Positions 20,376 to 28,708 of a stretch of DNA of 64,000 nucleotides are shown in pieces. The stretch is from Martelella sp. NC20. GTDB lineage: Bacteria; Pseudomonadota; Alphaproteobacteria; Rhizobiales; Rhizobiaceae. The position numbers and the translations under genes were made by a program. The DNA lies in NCBI RefSeq assembly GCF_013459645.1, contig NZ_CP054861.1, positions 2,034,001 through 2,098,000 of the forward strand, in the 5' to 3' direction. How positions within the stretch are numbered: the stretch's first letter is position 1; each line of letters starts with the position of its first letter. A model generated the notes under the pieces. It was not told where the DNA came from. It saw only the letters and a program-made list of their open reading frames with translations, and searched no databases.

Positions 20376-20443
20376 GATGCTGGTTGCGCTTTGCCTACCC
20401 CTGTGTTGGGGAGATTGATGGGTGCGTGACGAGAAATCACTCC

Positions 20444-20476
20444 CAAAACAAAACGGCCCGCATATCCGCGAGCCGT
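20444..20476 (-). terminator. Intrinsic terminator of the cyd operon
   Basis: Read on the minus strand, ACGGCTCGC / GCGGGCCGT pairs over 9 bp (one G-T pair) around a 6-base loop and is followed by TTTTGTTTT. It begins 24 bases after the cydX stop. Confidence 0.8.
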
Positions 20477-20499
20477 CCGTAACCTTCAGGCGCGGCAGG

Positions 20500-20625
20500 T
20501 CAGAGGCCGCTGCTCTTGTTCTCGCGCTCCCTGGCGCGGTCGTCCATCAGTTCGTACCACATGGCGTTCAGCACCGCGAAAAGTGCTGCGAGCGGCAGGC
20601 CGAGGATCCAGGCGAAATACCACAT
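20500..20625 (-). CDS. cydX: Cytochrome bd small subunit CydX
   Basis: A 41-residue single-span membrane protein, short enough to be missed by length filters. It begins MWYFAWILGLPLAALFAV, nearly the signature N-terminus of E. coli CydX (MWYFAWILG), and continues with one hydrophobic helix and a charged cytosolic tail. GAAAGGAGAATTCT precedes the ATG, giving a good ribosome-binding site. It lies 51 bases after cydB and before the operon terminator. CydX stabilises the CydAB oxidase and its haem groups. Confidence 0.93.
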   Translation of the reverse strand: MWYFAWILGLPLAALFAVLNAMWYELMDDRARERENKSSGL

Positions 20626-20676
20626 AGAATTCTCCTTTCGTGAAGGGGGCGGGCCTTGTGGGCCCGCCGGCTTTGC

Positions 20677-21831
20677 TCAATAGGCGTGCTTGTCCTTGTT
20701 GGTGACGTCCGCATTGGTCACCTTGCCCCACATGATGTGGTAGACCCACGAGGTGTAGATGATGATCAGCGGCACGAAGATCAGCGCGCAGACCAGCATG
20801 ATGAACAGCGTCAGGTGGCTCGACGAGGAATCCCAGACCGTCAGGCTGGCGCCGGGCTGTTCCGACGACGGCAGGATGAACGGGAACATCGCGACGCCGG
20901 GCGTTGCCACCACGCCGAAGACCGAAGCCGACGACGACAGCATGGCAAGCGCCGGCCTGTTGCCCTTCAGCCCGATGAACGCGCCGATGGCGCCGATGAA
21001 GCCGAGCGCGGGCGCCAGCATCATCCAGGGATATTTGCCGTAGTTGACGAACCATGCGCCCTGGGTGCGGGCAACGTCGTTCATCAGCGGGTTGGACGGG
21101 CCGGCCGCATCGACCGCGCCGGTAAAGGCATAGCCGTCAATCCCGTAATAGAGCCAGACGCCGGCCAGCGCGAACAGAACGATCAAGAGCAGAGCCGAGA
21201 TCGAGCCATAGGCGCGGGCGCGGTCGTTGACCGGACCGTCCGTCTTGGTCGTGAGGTAGGCCGCCCCGTGCATGACCAGCATGGCGACGCAGACCAGACC
21301 GGTCAGCAGCGCGTAGGGGTTCAGCAGGCCGAAGAACGAGCCGTCGTAGAAGATCCTCAGATCGTTATCGAGACGGAAGGGAACGCCCTGCAGGACGTTG
21401 CCGAGCGCCACGCCGAAGATCAGCGTCGGCACGAAGCCGCCGATGAACAGCAGCCAGTCCCAGGTACTGCGCCATGTGGCGCTTTCGCGCTTGGAGCGAT
21501 ACTTGAAGCCGACCGGGCGCAGGATGAGCGCGAACAGGATCGCGAACATCGCAAGATAGAAGCCCGAGAACGAGACGGCGTAGATCGCCGGCCACGCCGC
21601 GAAGATCGCGCCGCCGCCGAGAACGAGCCAGACCTGGTTGCCTTCCCAGATGGGTCCGACCGTGTTGATGACGACGCGTCGTTCAGTGTCGTTTCTGGCA
21701 ACGAAGGGCAGAAGCGTTCCGGTGCCAAGGTCGAAGCCGTCCATCACGGCGAATGCGATCAGCAGAACGCCGAGCAGCAGCCACCAGATGACGCGGAGGG
21801 CTTCGTAGGAGATGAGATCGTGCAATACCAT
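20677..21831 (-). CDS. cydB: Cytochrome bd ubiquinol oxidase subunit II
   Basis: Inner-membrane subunit of the bd-type quinol oxidase, 384 residues with about nine membrane helices. Recognisable are LWWLLLG-like start VIWWLLLGVLLIAFAVMDGFDLGTG, the block INTVGPIWEGNQVWLVLGGG and LSSSASVFGVVATPGVAMFPFI. It starts 6 bases after the cydA stop, so translation is probably coupled. It supports high-affinity, low-proton-yield respiration at low oxygen. Confidence 0.96.
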   Translation of the reverse strand: MVLHDLISYEALRVIWWLLLGVLLIAFAVMDGFDLGTGTLLPFVARNDTERRVVINTVGPIWEGNQVWLVLGGGAIFAAWPAIYAVSFSGFYLAMFAILFALILRPVGFKYRSKRESATWRSTWDWLLFIGGFVPTLIFGVALGNVLQGVPFRLDNDLRIFYDGSFFGLLNPYALLTGLVCVAMLVMHGAAYLTTKTDGPVNDRARAYGSISALLLIVLFALAGVWLYYGIDGYAFTGAVDAAGPSNPLMNDVARTQGAWFVNYGKYPWMMLAPALGFIGAIGAFIGLKGNRPALAMLSSSASVFGVVATPGVAMFPFILPSSEQPGASLTVWDSSSSHLTLFIMLVCALIFVPLIIIYTSWVYHIMWGKVTNADVTNKDKHAY

Positions 21832-21837
21832 GATGTT

Positions 21838-23430
21838 TTACTCCGCAGGTGCCATGGTGCCCTGAACCCGGCGAGCGCCGAGAACCGGCATGTCAGGTCC
21901 GTTGTCCGGCTGCGGTCCCTTGCGGATCGCGGCGAGCATCAGGCCCATTTCGACGATGAACAGCACCGTATAGATTCCGACAAAGCCGATGATCGTCAAA
22001 AGCACCGTTCCCGCGCCGAGGCTCGATACGGCGAGCGCCGTCGGTAGGATGCCCTCGATGATCCACGGCTGGCGACCGATTTCCGCGACGATCCAGCCGC
22101 ATTCGGCGGCAATCCACGGCAGCGGAATGATCCAGACCGCGACGTGAAGCAGCCAGCGATGGCTGTCCAGCCGGCGCCTGGTCGACAGGTAGAAGAACAC
22201 AGCCATGACGGCGATGAACAGGAAGCCTGCGCCGACCATGACGCGGAACGACCAGAACAGGGTGCCGACCGGGGGAACGAGGCTGTTTGCGGCCTGTTGG
22301 ATCTGGGCGGGCGTGGCCTGGCTCGGGTCGTCGACGAAGGGCTTCAGAAGATAGGCGTAACCGAGGTCTGCGCCATGTTCCTCGAAGATCGCCTGATCTG
22401 CGGCGTCCGGCGTGCCGGTGCCGAGATTCTGGCGAATGTTCGTCAATGCATCATAGGCCAGGATACCGTTTTCGATCTTGGTCTTGCCGCGTTCGACCAG
22501 CTCGTTGATGCCCTCGATCGGGGTATCGAGCGAGCGGGTGCCGATCAGGCCCATCACCCACGGAATCTTGACCGCGTAGTGGGTCTCACGGTCCTTGGCG
22601 TCGGGAATGCCGAACAAGGTGAATGATGCCGGAGCCGGTTCCGTATCCCACATGGATTCCATCGCGGCGAGCTTCATCTTCTGGTGTTCGGTGGTCAGAT
22701 AGCCGCTCTCGTCGCCCAGCACGACCACCGAGAGGGCGGCGGCCAGGCCGAACGAACAGGCAACCGTCATCGAGCGCTTGGCGAGTTCCACATGGCGGCC
22801 CTTCAGCACATACCATGCGCCGACGCCGAGCACGAAGACCGAGGCCGTGACATAACCGGCCGAAACCGTATGCACGAACTTCGCCTGCGCGACCGGGTTG
22901 GTCAGAACCTCGAAGAAGTTGGTGACCTCCATGCGCATCGTGACCGGGTTGAACGCCGAACCGACCGGGTTCTGCATCCATCCGTTGGCGATCAGGATCC
23001 ACAGCGCCGACAGGTTCGAGCCGATCGCCACGCACCATGTGGCGATGAGGTGCGCGACCCGCGACATGCGGTCCCAGCCGAAGAAGAACAGCCCGACGAA
23101 GGTTGCTTCCAGGAAGAAGGCCATCAGGCCCTCGATCGCCAGAGGCGCGCCGAAGATGTCACCGACATAATGGCTGTAATAGCTCCAGTTCATGCCGAAC
23201 TGGAATTCCATCACGAGACCGGTGGAGACGCCGATGACGAAGTTGATACCGAACAGCGTCCCCCAGAATTTTGTCATTTGCCGCCATATTTTGCGGCCAG
23301 TCATGACGTAGGTCGTTTCCATGATCGCAACGATCATGGAAAGGCCCAGCGTCAACGGCACGAACAGAAAGTGATATAGCGCCGTCATAGCGAATTGCAG
23401 GCGCGATAGCGCCACGATGTCCAGTTCCAT
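21838..23430 (-). CDS. cydA: Cytochrome bd ubiquinol oxidase subunit I
   Basis: Haem-bearing subunit that oxidises ubiquinol and reduces O2. The 530-residue length and a long periplasmic Q loop (roughly residues 250-380) place it in the long-Q-loop (E. coli-like) subgroup. H20 in TALYHFLFVPLTLG is the expected haem b595 ligand; the GRQPW motif is present in VAEIGRQPWIIEGILPT. It follows cydC on the same strand after an 86-base gap and precedes cydB. Confidence 0.96.
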   Translation of the reverse strand: MELDIVALSRLQFAMTALYHFLFVPLTLGLSMIVAIMETTYVMTGRKIWRQMTKFWGTLFGINFVIGVSTGLVMEFQFGMNWSYYSHYVGDIFGAPLAIEGLMAFFLEATFVGLFFFGWDRMSRVAHLIATWCVAIGSNLSALWILIANGWMQNPVGSAFNPVTMRMEVTNFFEVLTNPVAQAKFVHTVSAGYVTASVFVLGVGAWYVLKGRHVELAKRSMTVACSFGLAAALSVVVLGDESGYLTTEHQKMKLAAMESMWDTEPAPASFTLFGIPDAKDRETHYAVKIPWVMGLIGTRSLDTPIEGINELVERGKTKIENGILAYDALTNIRQNLGTGTPDAADQAIFEEHGADLGYAYLLKPFVDDPSQATPAQIQQAANSLVPPVGTLFWSFRVMVGAGFLFIAVMAVFFYLSTRRRLDSHRWLLHVAVWIIPLPWIAAECGWIVAEIGRQPWIIEGILPTALAVSSLGAGTVLLTIIGFVGIYTVLFIVEMGLMLAAIRKGPQPDNGPDMPVLGARRVQGTMAPAE

Positions 23431-23516
23431 TGCGTCTCTCCCGCGTTCAAACCGGGTCTCAGTTTCACCGGCCGTCCGTGTTACCGGCAGGCCGCATTTT
23501 TATTGGAGGCCGGGGT

Positions 23517-25229
23517 TCAGTCCGGTCTCAGTGCGGCAAGCGCTCCGGCAAAGCCGGGCTCGCCTCTTCTGTAGGCGGAAACGATCCGCCCCGAATTGAT
23601 CATGATCAGTCGATCGGCAATTTCTGCCTCCCGGCGGATATGGGTCGCAATCAGCAAACTACGGTGTTTTCCGGCCCGCGCTTTGATCTTTGTCATGACG
23701 TCGCGGGCTGTCTTGCCGTCGAGGCCCTCGCTCGGCTCGTCGAGCAGCCACACCGGCGTATCGCGCAACACCAGCCGGGCGAGCGCCAGCCGGCGGGCCT
23801 GACCGCCCGAAAGCCCGAGCCCCTGTTCGCCAAGCTCGGTATCAAGGCCATGGGGGAGACCGCGCACGGTGTCGCCGAGCCCCGCGGCATCGAGCGCCGC
23901 CATCAGGCTTTCATCGCCGGCTGTGGGTTGAGCGAGTTTCAGATTGGCGCGCAGCGTATCCTGGAACAGTTCGGTGCGCTGGGTCAGAAGCGTTGCCGGC
24001 AGGGCGGCGATCCTGCCGCTTTCGGGCATGACCTCGCCCGCGATCAGCGCCATGATCGTGGATTTTCCGGCCCCGCTCGCGCCGATCAGCGCAAGCCTTT
24101 CACCCTCGGCAATCGTAAGCGTCAGGCCGGAAAGCGCGGCCCCGCCGCGGCCCGGATAATGCAGAGTGACCGCTTCGAGCGCGACCGCGATGCCGGCGTC
24201 CGGCGCGGCGTGTACGATGCGGGCTGCGGGCTCGTCGGCCAGCCGGGGCGACAGCCTGCGCGCGGCAAGCAGCGTGCGGCCAAGCTCCATCGCGCCGCGA
24301 CGCAGCGCCGCGAACGGCTCCAGTGCTGCAAAGGCGATGAGAAGCGCGAGGGCTGCGAGCGGCGCGGTGATCCGCCCGGCCTCGGCAAGGCCCGCGCCGG
24401 CAAGCAGAACGCCGGCGAGGATCAGCGCGGTCGCCATGTCGAAGCCGAAACCGGTATTGCTGTCGATCCGGTTCAGCGCCAGATCGGCTTCATGCTCCCT
24501 GCGATCGGCGTTTTCCACCCGCGCGCGCTGGGCATCGAGCCGTCCGGCGAGCGCCAGCTCGCTCTGGCCGGCGATCATGTCGACGGTGCGGGCGCGCAGC
24601 GCTTCCTGCGCATGGGCGCGGCGGCGGGCGGGCTTTTCCGCGGCGCGCGCGGCAAGGGCGGGCAGGGCGAGACCCGGCACAACGATCGCCGCGCCGACGG
24701 CAAGCGCCAGCGGCCACGACAGAACCCCGAGCGCGACAATGGCGGCAAGCCCGGCGATGATCGCCACCGTGCCCGGCACCAGCACGCGCAGATAAAGCGA
24801 ATCGAGCGCGTCGACATCCGCGGTCAGCCGGAACAGCAGGCGGGCGGGCCTGAGCGCCAGCGCGCGGGCGGCGCCAGGTGCCGCAAAGCCCCGGAACAGG
24901 TTGACGCGCAGGCCGGCGAGTACGCGCAGCGTGGCGTCATGGGTCTGCAGCCGTTCGAAATAGCGGCCGGTGGTGCGCGACAGCGCCAGGAAGCGGATCG
25001 CGGCAGAGGGGGCGAACACGTCGAAGGCAAGTGCGGTCGCCATGGTCAGCCCCGCGATCGCGGTGGCGGTCACGAACCAGCCGGAGACGCCGAGAAGCGC
25101 GATGCCGGCGAGCACGGTGAAGGCGGAAAGTGCGGCGCCGGCGACGAGCCCGCCGCGCCGTTCGCGCCAGAACAGGCCGATGATCGGGCCGAGCGCGGCA
25201 AACCCCGATTTTCGCATGGCTCGTTTCAT
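23517..25229 (-). CDS. cydC: Thiol reductant ABC exporter subunit CydC
   Basis: Fused permease/ATPase half-transporter (570 residues) that with CydD exports glutathione/cysteine and is required to assemble cytochrome bd. Six membrane segments precede the ATPase domain with Walker A GASGAGKST, signature LGLSGGQARRLALARLVL and Walker B VWLLDEPSEGLD. The true start is the ATG at 25229, which overlaps the cydD stop (ATGA). A longer frame upstream is only an out-of-frame reading of cydD. Confidence 0.94.
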   Translation of the reverse strand: MKRAMRKSGFAALGPIIGLFWRERRGGLVAGAALSAFTVLAGIALLGVSGWFVTATAIAGLTMATALAFDVFAPSAAIRFLALSRTTGRYFERLQTHDATLRVLAGLRVNLFRGFAAPGAARALALRPARLLFRLTADVDALDSLYLRVLVPGTVAIIAGLAAIVALGVLSWPLALAVGAAIVVPGLALPALAARAAEKPARRRAHAQEALRARTVDMIAGQSELALAGRLDAQRARVENADRREHEADLALNRIDSNTGFGFDMATALILAGVLLAGAGLAEAGRITAPLAALALLIAFAALEPFAALRRGAMELGRTLLAARRLSPRLADEPAARIVHAAPDAGIAVALEAVTLHYPGRGGAALSGLTLTIAEGERLALIGASGAGKSTIMALIAGEVMPESGRIAALPATLLTQRTELFQDTLRANLKLAQPTAGDESLMAALDAAGLGDTVRGLPHGLDTELGEQGLGLSGGQARRLALARLVLRDTPVWLLDEPSEGLDGKTARDVMTKIKARAGKHRSLLIATHIRREAEIADRLIMINSGRIVSAYRRGEPGFAGALAALRPD

Positions 25230-27004
25230 GGCGTATTCTCCCTGAAATCCTGAGCAAGGTGGACGACGCGATCCATTTTCGCGGCCAGCACCGGATCGTG
25301 GGTCGCCACGATCAGCGTCCGTCCGGCGGCGAGCGCCAGCAGCGCCTCGGTGATCCCGGCCGCGGTATCGTGATCGAGATGGGCGGTCGGCTCGTCGGCG
25401 AGAATGAGGCCGGCGCCCTTGCCTGCGGCGGCGCGCGCCAGCGTCAGCCGGAGGCCCTCGCCGCCGGAAAGCCCCGCGCCGTTTTCGCCGATCATCGCGT
25501 GGCCATGGGCCTCGGCAACCGTGTCGAGCGCGGATAGCTTCAGCGCGCCGGCGATATCGTCGCGGCTGATGTTTTCGCGGTTGAGGCGGATATTGGAGGC
25601 GATCGAACCGGCGAAGAGATGCGGGTTCTGGCCGATCCAGGCGATCTTCGCGCGCAGCCCGTCGGCGGTGTCGTCGCCAAGCGTCACGCCATCGATGACG
25701 ATGCGGCCGTGACGGGCCTCGGCGAGGCCTGCGATCAGAGCGAGAAGCGTCGACTTGCCGCTGCCCGAGGGTCCCAGCAGCGCAACATGCTCTCCGGGTT
25801 TGACCGTGAGGTCGAAGCCGTCGAAGACCGGGTCTTTCGAGCCCTGATGGACGAAGCCGAGATCGCTGAGTTCCACGCTTGCCGGGCGGGCTGTGGTCGT
25901 TGCGCCTTCGGTTGCCGCGCCGCCGGCCATGGAAAGCCCCTCTTCGGCAAGACTGTCGAGCGCGGAAAGCGCCGCCTCGCCCGCGGCCCGGTCGTGCCAG
26001 ACGGAGGACAGCATACGCAGCGGATCGAAGAAGGCCGGCGCCAGCAGCAATATGAACAGCCCTTCCGACAGCGTCAGCTTGCCGCCCCAGGCGCCGAAGC
26101 CGATCTGTCCGAGCAGGTGAAAACCGATATAGGCCGCCGCCATCGCCACGCCGAGCGCGGAGAACAGTTCCAGCACGGCCGAGGTCAGGAACGCGATCTT
26201 CAGCACCGCCATGGTGCGGCGGCGCAGGTTTTCGGCGCGAAGCCTCAGCCGCCGCGAGACCTGCTCGACGGCATCGAAGGAACGGATGGTCTGCAGCCCG
26301 CGCAGCCGGTCGAGCAGGAAGGCGTTGAGCGTGCCCATATTGGCGAGGTGCTTTTCGCTTGCCGATTGCGCGCTCCAGCCGATCAGCGCCATGAACACCG
26401 GGATCAGTGGTGCCGCGATCATCAGCACGAGTGCGGCAATCCAGGAATAGGGAAGCACCACGGCGAGAATCGCAAGCGGCACGACGCTCGCCTTGAAGCG
26501 GGCGGTCTGGAAGCGGGCGAGATAGGGCACGATATGCTCGGCCTGTTCGGCGAGAATGCTTGCGGCTTCGCCCGAGGCGGCCCGGCCGGTATCGAGCGGC
26601 GAACGGCGCGTGAGCGCGGCGATCGCGATTTCGCGTTTTTCCGAGAGGATATTGCGGGCCGCGCGATAGGCCATGCGATTGCCCGCCCGCTCCAGCACCG
26701 CCTTGGCAAGGCCGAGCGCCGTGACGGCCGCGGCCAGCGGCCAGATCGCGGCGATGCCGTAGCCCTCGGCGATCTGGCCGATGCCATAAGCGAGGCAGGC
26801 CGCCTGCGGCAGCCACATCAGTTCGGCAAGCGTGGAGAGCCAGGCGGCAAGTTTCAGCGCCCGGGTTTTCGGCGCGCGCGACTTGTGGCGGGCAGCACTC
26901 GGCGCAGCACCTTGCGGTGAGACGGGACGACCGCTCTCCGGAGCGTTGCTCCGCGCTGGTTCGGCCTCCGCGACCCCGGTCCTTTCGACAAGCGCGTCCA
27001 TCAT
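25226..27004 (-). CDS. cydD: Thiol reductant ABC exporter subunit CydD
   Basis: Partner of CydC, 592 residues. After a poorly conserved Ala/Pro-rich N-terminus of about 50 residues come six membrane segments, then Walker A GPSGSGKST, signature GAGLSGGEGLRLTLARAA and Walker B ILADEPTAHLD. The first ATG (27004) overlaps the stop of the upstream regulator gene (ATGA), and a second ATG follows at once. The 4-base overlaps at both ends show a translationally coupled operon. Confidence 0.94.
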   Translation of the reverse strand: MMDALVERTGVAEAEPARSNAPESGRPVSPQGAAPSAARHKSRAPKTRALKLAAWLSTLAELMWLPQAACLAYGIGQIAEGYGIAAIWPLAAAVTALGLAKAVLERAGNRMAYRAARNILSEKREIAIAALTRRSPLDTGRAASGEAASILAEQAEHIVPYLARFQTARFKASVVPLAILAVVLPYSWIAALVLMIAAPLIPVFMALIGWSAQSASEKHLANMGTLNAFLLDRLRGLQTIRSFDAVEQVSRRLRLRAENLRRRTMAVLKIAFLTSAVLELFSALGVAMAAAYIGFHLLGQIGFGAWGGKLTLSEGLFILLLAPAFFDPLRMLSSVWHDRAAGEAALSALDSLAEEGLSMAGGAATEGATTTARPASVELSDLGFVHQGSKDPVFDGFDLTVKPGEHVALLGPSGSGKSTLLALIAGLAEARHGRIVIDGVTLGDDTADGLRAKIAWIGQNPHLFAGSIASNIRLNRENISRDDIAGALKLSALDTVAEAHGHAMIGENGAGLSGGEGLRLTLARAAAGKGAGLILADEPTAHLDHDTAAGITEALLALAAGRTLIVATHDPVLAAKMDRVVHLAQDFRENTP

Positions 27005-27576
27005 GAACCCTTGTTCTTCTTCACGCTCTTCCGGCCGAAGCCGGGGAGCCTGTCTGTGGTTTCGAGCAGTTTGGTGACTGCCGAGCCCATGCTCAGCAGC
27101 ATCAGAAGCCGTTCCGTCTCCATCACCTTCACATCGTCGTACCAGTCGGAAAGTTTCTCGATCAACGCGTGCATCTCGCCCAGTCGGGCTTGCGCATAGC
27201 GCTCCTCCTCGTTTTCCGGCTCGCGCATCAGCACCTCGCGCAGCATGGTCAGCGTCGGGTCGATCTCGCGCTTCTTGCGCTCTTCGGCCAGCGTCCTCAG
27301 GATCGTCCAGACGTCGTCCGGCGTGGTGAAGTAATCCCGCCGGTCGCCGGCCTTGTGGCGCAGCAGGACCAGCCCCCAACCCTGCAATTCCTTCAGCCCC
27401 ATGGCCACGTTGGAGCGCGACATCTTCAGCGCTTCCACCATGTCGTCGGCGCAGAGCGGTTCACGCGTGGCGTAGAGCAGGGCGTAAATCTGCCCGACCG
27501 AGCGGTTGATGCCCCAGCGGCTCCCCATCTCTCCGAAATGGGCCACGAAATCCTGCACGATCGGCGACAATTGCAT
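27001..27576 (-). CDS. GbsR/MarR-like transcriptional regulator heading the cyd operon
   Basis: A 191-residue winged-helix protein of the GbsR (COG1510) type: MGSRWGINRSVGQIYALLY, then PLCADDMVEALKMSRSNVAMGLKELQGWGLV, and a wing ending in GDRRDYFTTPDDVW. The C-terminal part is helical and probably dimerises. It is the first gene of the operon and overlaps cydD by 4 bases. A 24-bp palindrome lies 20 bases before its start, next to a promoter, so autoregulation of the whole cyd operon is the straightforward reading. Signal unknown; no cysteine-rich motif or cofactor domain is visible. Confidence 0.88.
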   Translation of the reverse strand: MQLSPIVQDFVAHFGEMGSRWGINRSVGQIYALLYATREPLCADDMVEALKMSRSNVAMGLKELQGWGLVLLRHKAGDRRDYFTTPDDVWTILRTLAEERKKREIDPTLTMLREVLMREPENEEERYAQARLGEMHALIEKLSDWYDDVKVMETERLLMLLSMGSAVTKLLETTDRLPGFGRKSVKKNKGS

Positions 27577-27596
27577 CGATATTCCTGCTCTGCCTG

Positions 27597-27648
27597 AATT
27601 TTCAGAAATTACTGAAAATTATGTATACCGATGTTTGACGGAACGCAA
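27597..27648 (-). promoter_or_regulatory. Promoter and palindromic operator of the cyd operon
   Basis: On the minus strand, TTGCGT (27643-27648) and TACATA (27620-27625) are 17 bases apart. Immediately downstream lies a perfect palindrome AATTTTCAG-N6-CTGAAAATT (27597-27620) with 9-bp arms. Its first base touches the -10, so a bound dimer would block initiation. Confidence 0.65.
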
Positions 27649-27776
27649 GCCGTCGACCCCTGGCTACAGGTTTAACCGAGCGGGACGGGCAGGAAATTGA
27701 TTTATGTCATGTGGGAGGAAGAAGAGGCGGCGGGCGGGGCAATTGCGCGGTTGTGCGCAATGGAGAAGGGCATGCC

Positions 27777-27925
27777 CTCATCCGGCCTTCGGCCACCTTC
27801 TCCCCACGGGGAGAAGGGGAAGCCGGCGATGCCGTGCTGGCCCGCCTGTTCCCGCGCTGGCTGCATGGTTACCCTCGCCCCGGAGGGGAGAGGGTGGCGC
27901 GTATGCGCCGGGTGAGGGGAGGCGG
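27777..27925. repeat. Palindromic intergenic mosaic repeat (copy 2)
   Basis: Outer arms CCCTCATCCGGC and GCCGGGTGAGGG are nearly complementary; inside are GGCC-TTC-GGCC and CCTTCTCCCC-AC-GGGGAGAAGG (27796-27817), and on the right CCCTCGCCCCGGAGGGGAGAGGG. It fills most of the roughly 400-base gap between the cyd promoter and the next gene; I see no coding frame there. Confidence 0.65.
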
Positions 27926-27979
27926 CGGACGCCACATGCACTGAATTTGCGGCGTTGCTCTGCCCACCCGCGCCAGAAA

Positions 27980-28606
27980 TTACCGGGTCGTGGCCGCCAG
28001 CGTGTCGGCAAGCGCCTGCCTCGGTTTCAGGTTGCAATAGGCCGGGCGGTCGCGTTCGAAGCGCCAGCCCTCGTGAAGCGGTCCGGCATCGAAACTGTCG
28101 AAACCGAACTGATGGTAGAGCCCGGCCACCACCGCCTTTGCATCGGCATCATCGCCGGCAAGCGGCAGGGCGAGGCGATCTTCTGCACCCTCCGGCCGTC
28201 CCGCGACGTCGAGGTCGACCATGCGGATGGCGTTGAAGGCCTTGACGATACGGGCGCCGGGGAGATGGGCGGCGATCATCTCGCTGGTGGTGGTGTCGCC
28301 CTGATCCAGCGCTGCGATATGGCCGTCACGCTCGTGATAGTAATTGATGGCGTCGATCACGACCTTGCCCCTGAAGCCTTCCGGCGGCAGCGCGCCATAG
28401 GCGGTCAGCGGAACGGCGAGCACGATCACGTCGGCGAAGGCGATCGCCTCGTCCACCGTCCCCACGGCACAGCCGAGGGCGCTTTTCATGCTGAAAAGGC
28501 TTTGCGGTCCGCGCGAATTGCTGAGCATCACCTCATGGCCGGCCTGAACCGCCTTCTGCGCCACCGAGCGGCCGACAAAGCCCGCGCCGATAATTCCGAT
28601 TTTCAT
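27980..28606 (-). CDS. NADPH-dependent F420 reductase-like oxidoreductase
   Basis: A 208-residue Rossmann-fold protein. The dinucleotide motif is at the very N-terminus (MKIGIIGAGFVGRSVA), followed by AGHEVMLSNSRGPQSL, which suggests NADP preference by its SNSR loop, and ADVIVLAVPLTAYG. The family groups F420H2:NADP oxidoreductases with related bacterial proteins of unknown substrate; rhizobia do not normally make F420, so true F420 use is doubtful. Divergent from a LysR gene across about 100 bases. Confidence 0.82.
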   Translation of the reverse strand: MKIGIIGAGFVGRSVAQKAVQAGHEVMLSNSRGPQSLFSMKSALGCAVGTVDEAIAFADVIVLAVPLTAYGALPPEGFRGKVVIDAINYYHERDGHIAALDQGDTTTSEMIAAHLPGARIVKAFNAIRMVDLDVAGRPEGAEDRLALPLAGDDADAKAVVAGLYHQFGFDSFDAGPLHEGWRFERDRPAYCNLKPRQALADTLAATTR

Positions 28607-28708
28607 GTGTTTTCTCCTTGTCATGCAATGATGACCCGGCTTAAACCTCCACCAGAGGTTTTTAAATATCGGAAAAACACACACTCTCCCAACCAGAAGG
28701 GGATAATC

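Noticed and set aside
19999..20418. 139-codon frame running from hisS into the palindromic repeat
   Set aside because: The first part is an out-of-frame reading of hisS and the rest translates a structured repeat.
23430..25253. 607-codon plus-strand frame opposite cydC
   Set aside because: Antisense shadow: low-complexity Arg/Gly/Gln/His-rich with no motif and no ribosome-binding site.
23517..26816. 1099-codon frame that would fuse a long N-terminus to CydC
   Set aside because: The first two thirds are an out-of-frame reading of cydD. The real CydC start is the ATG at 25229 overlapping the cydD stop.
27704..28708. Long open extension upstream of the LysR gene at 28709
   Set aside because: It is antisense to the F420-reductase-like gene and crosses its promoter; the LysR N-terminus begins at 28709 with its own ribosome-binding site.
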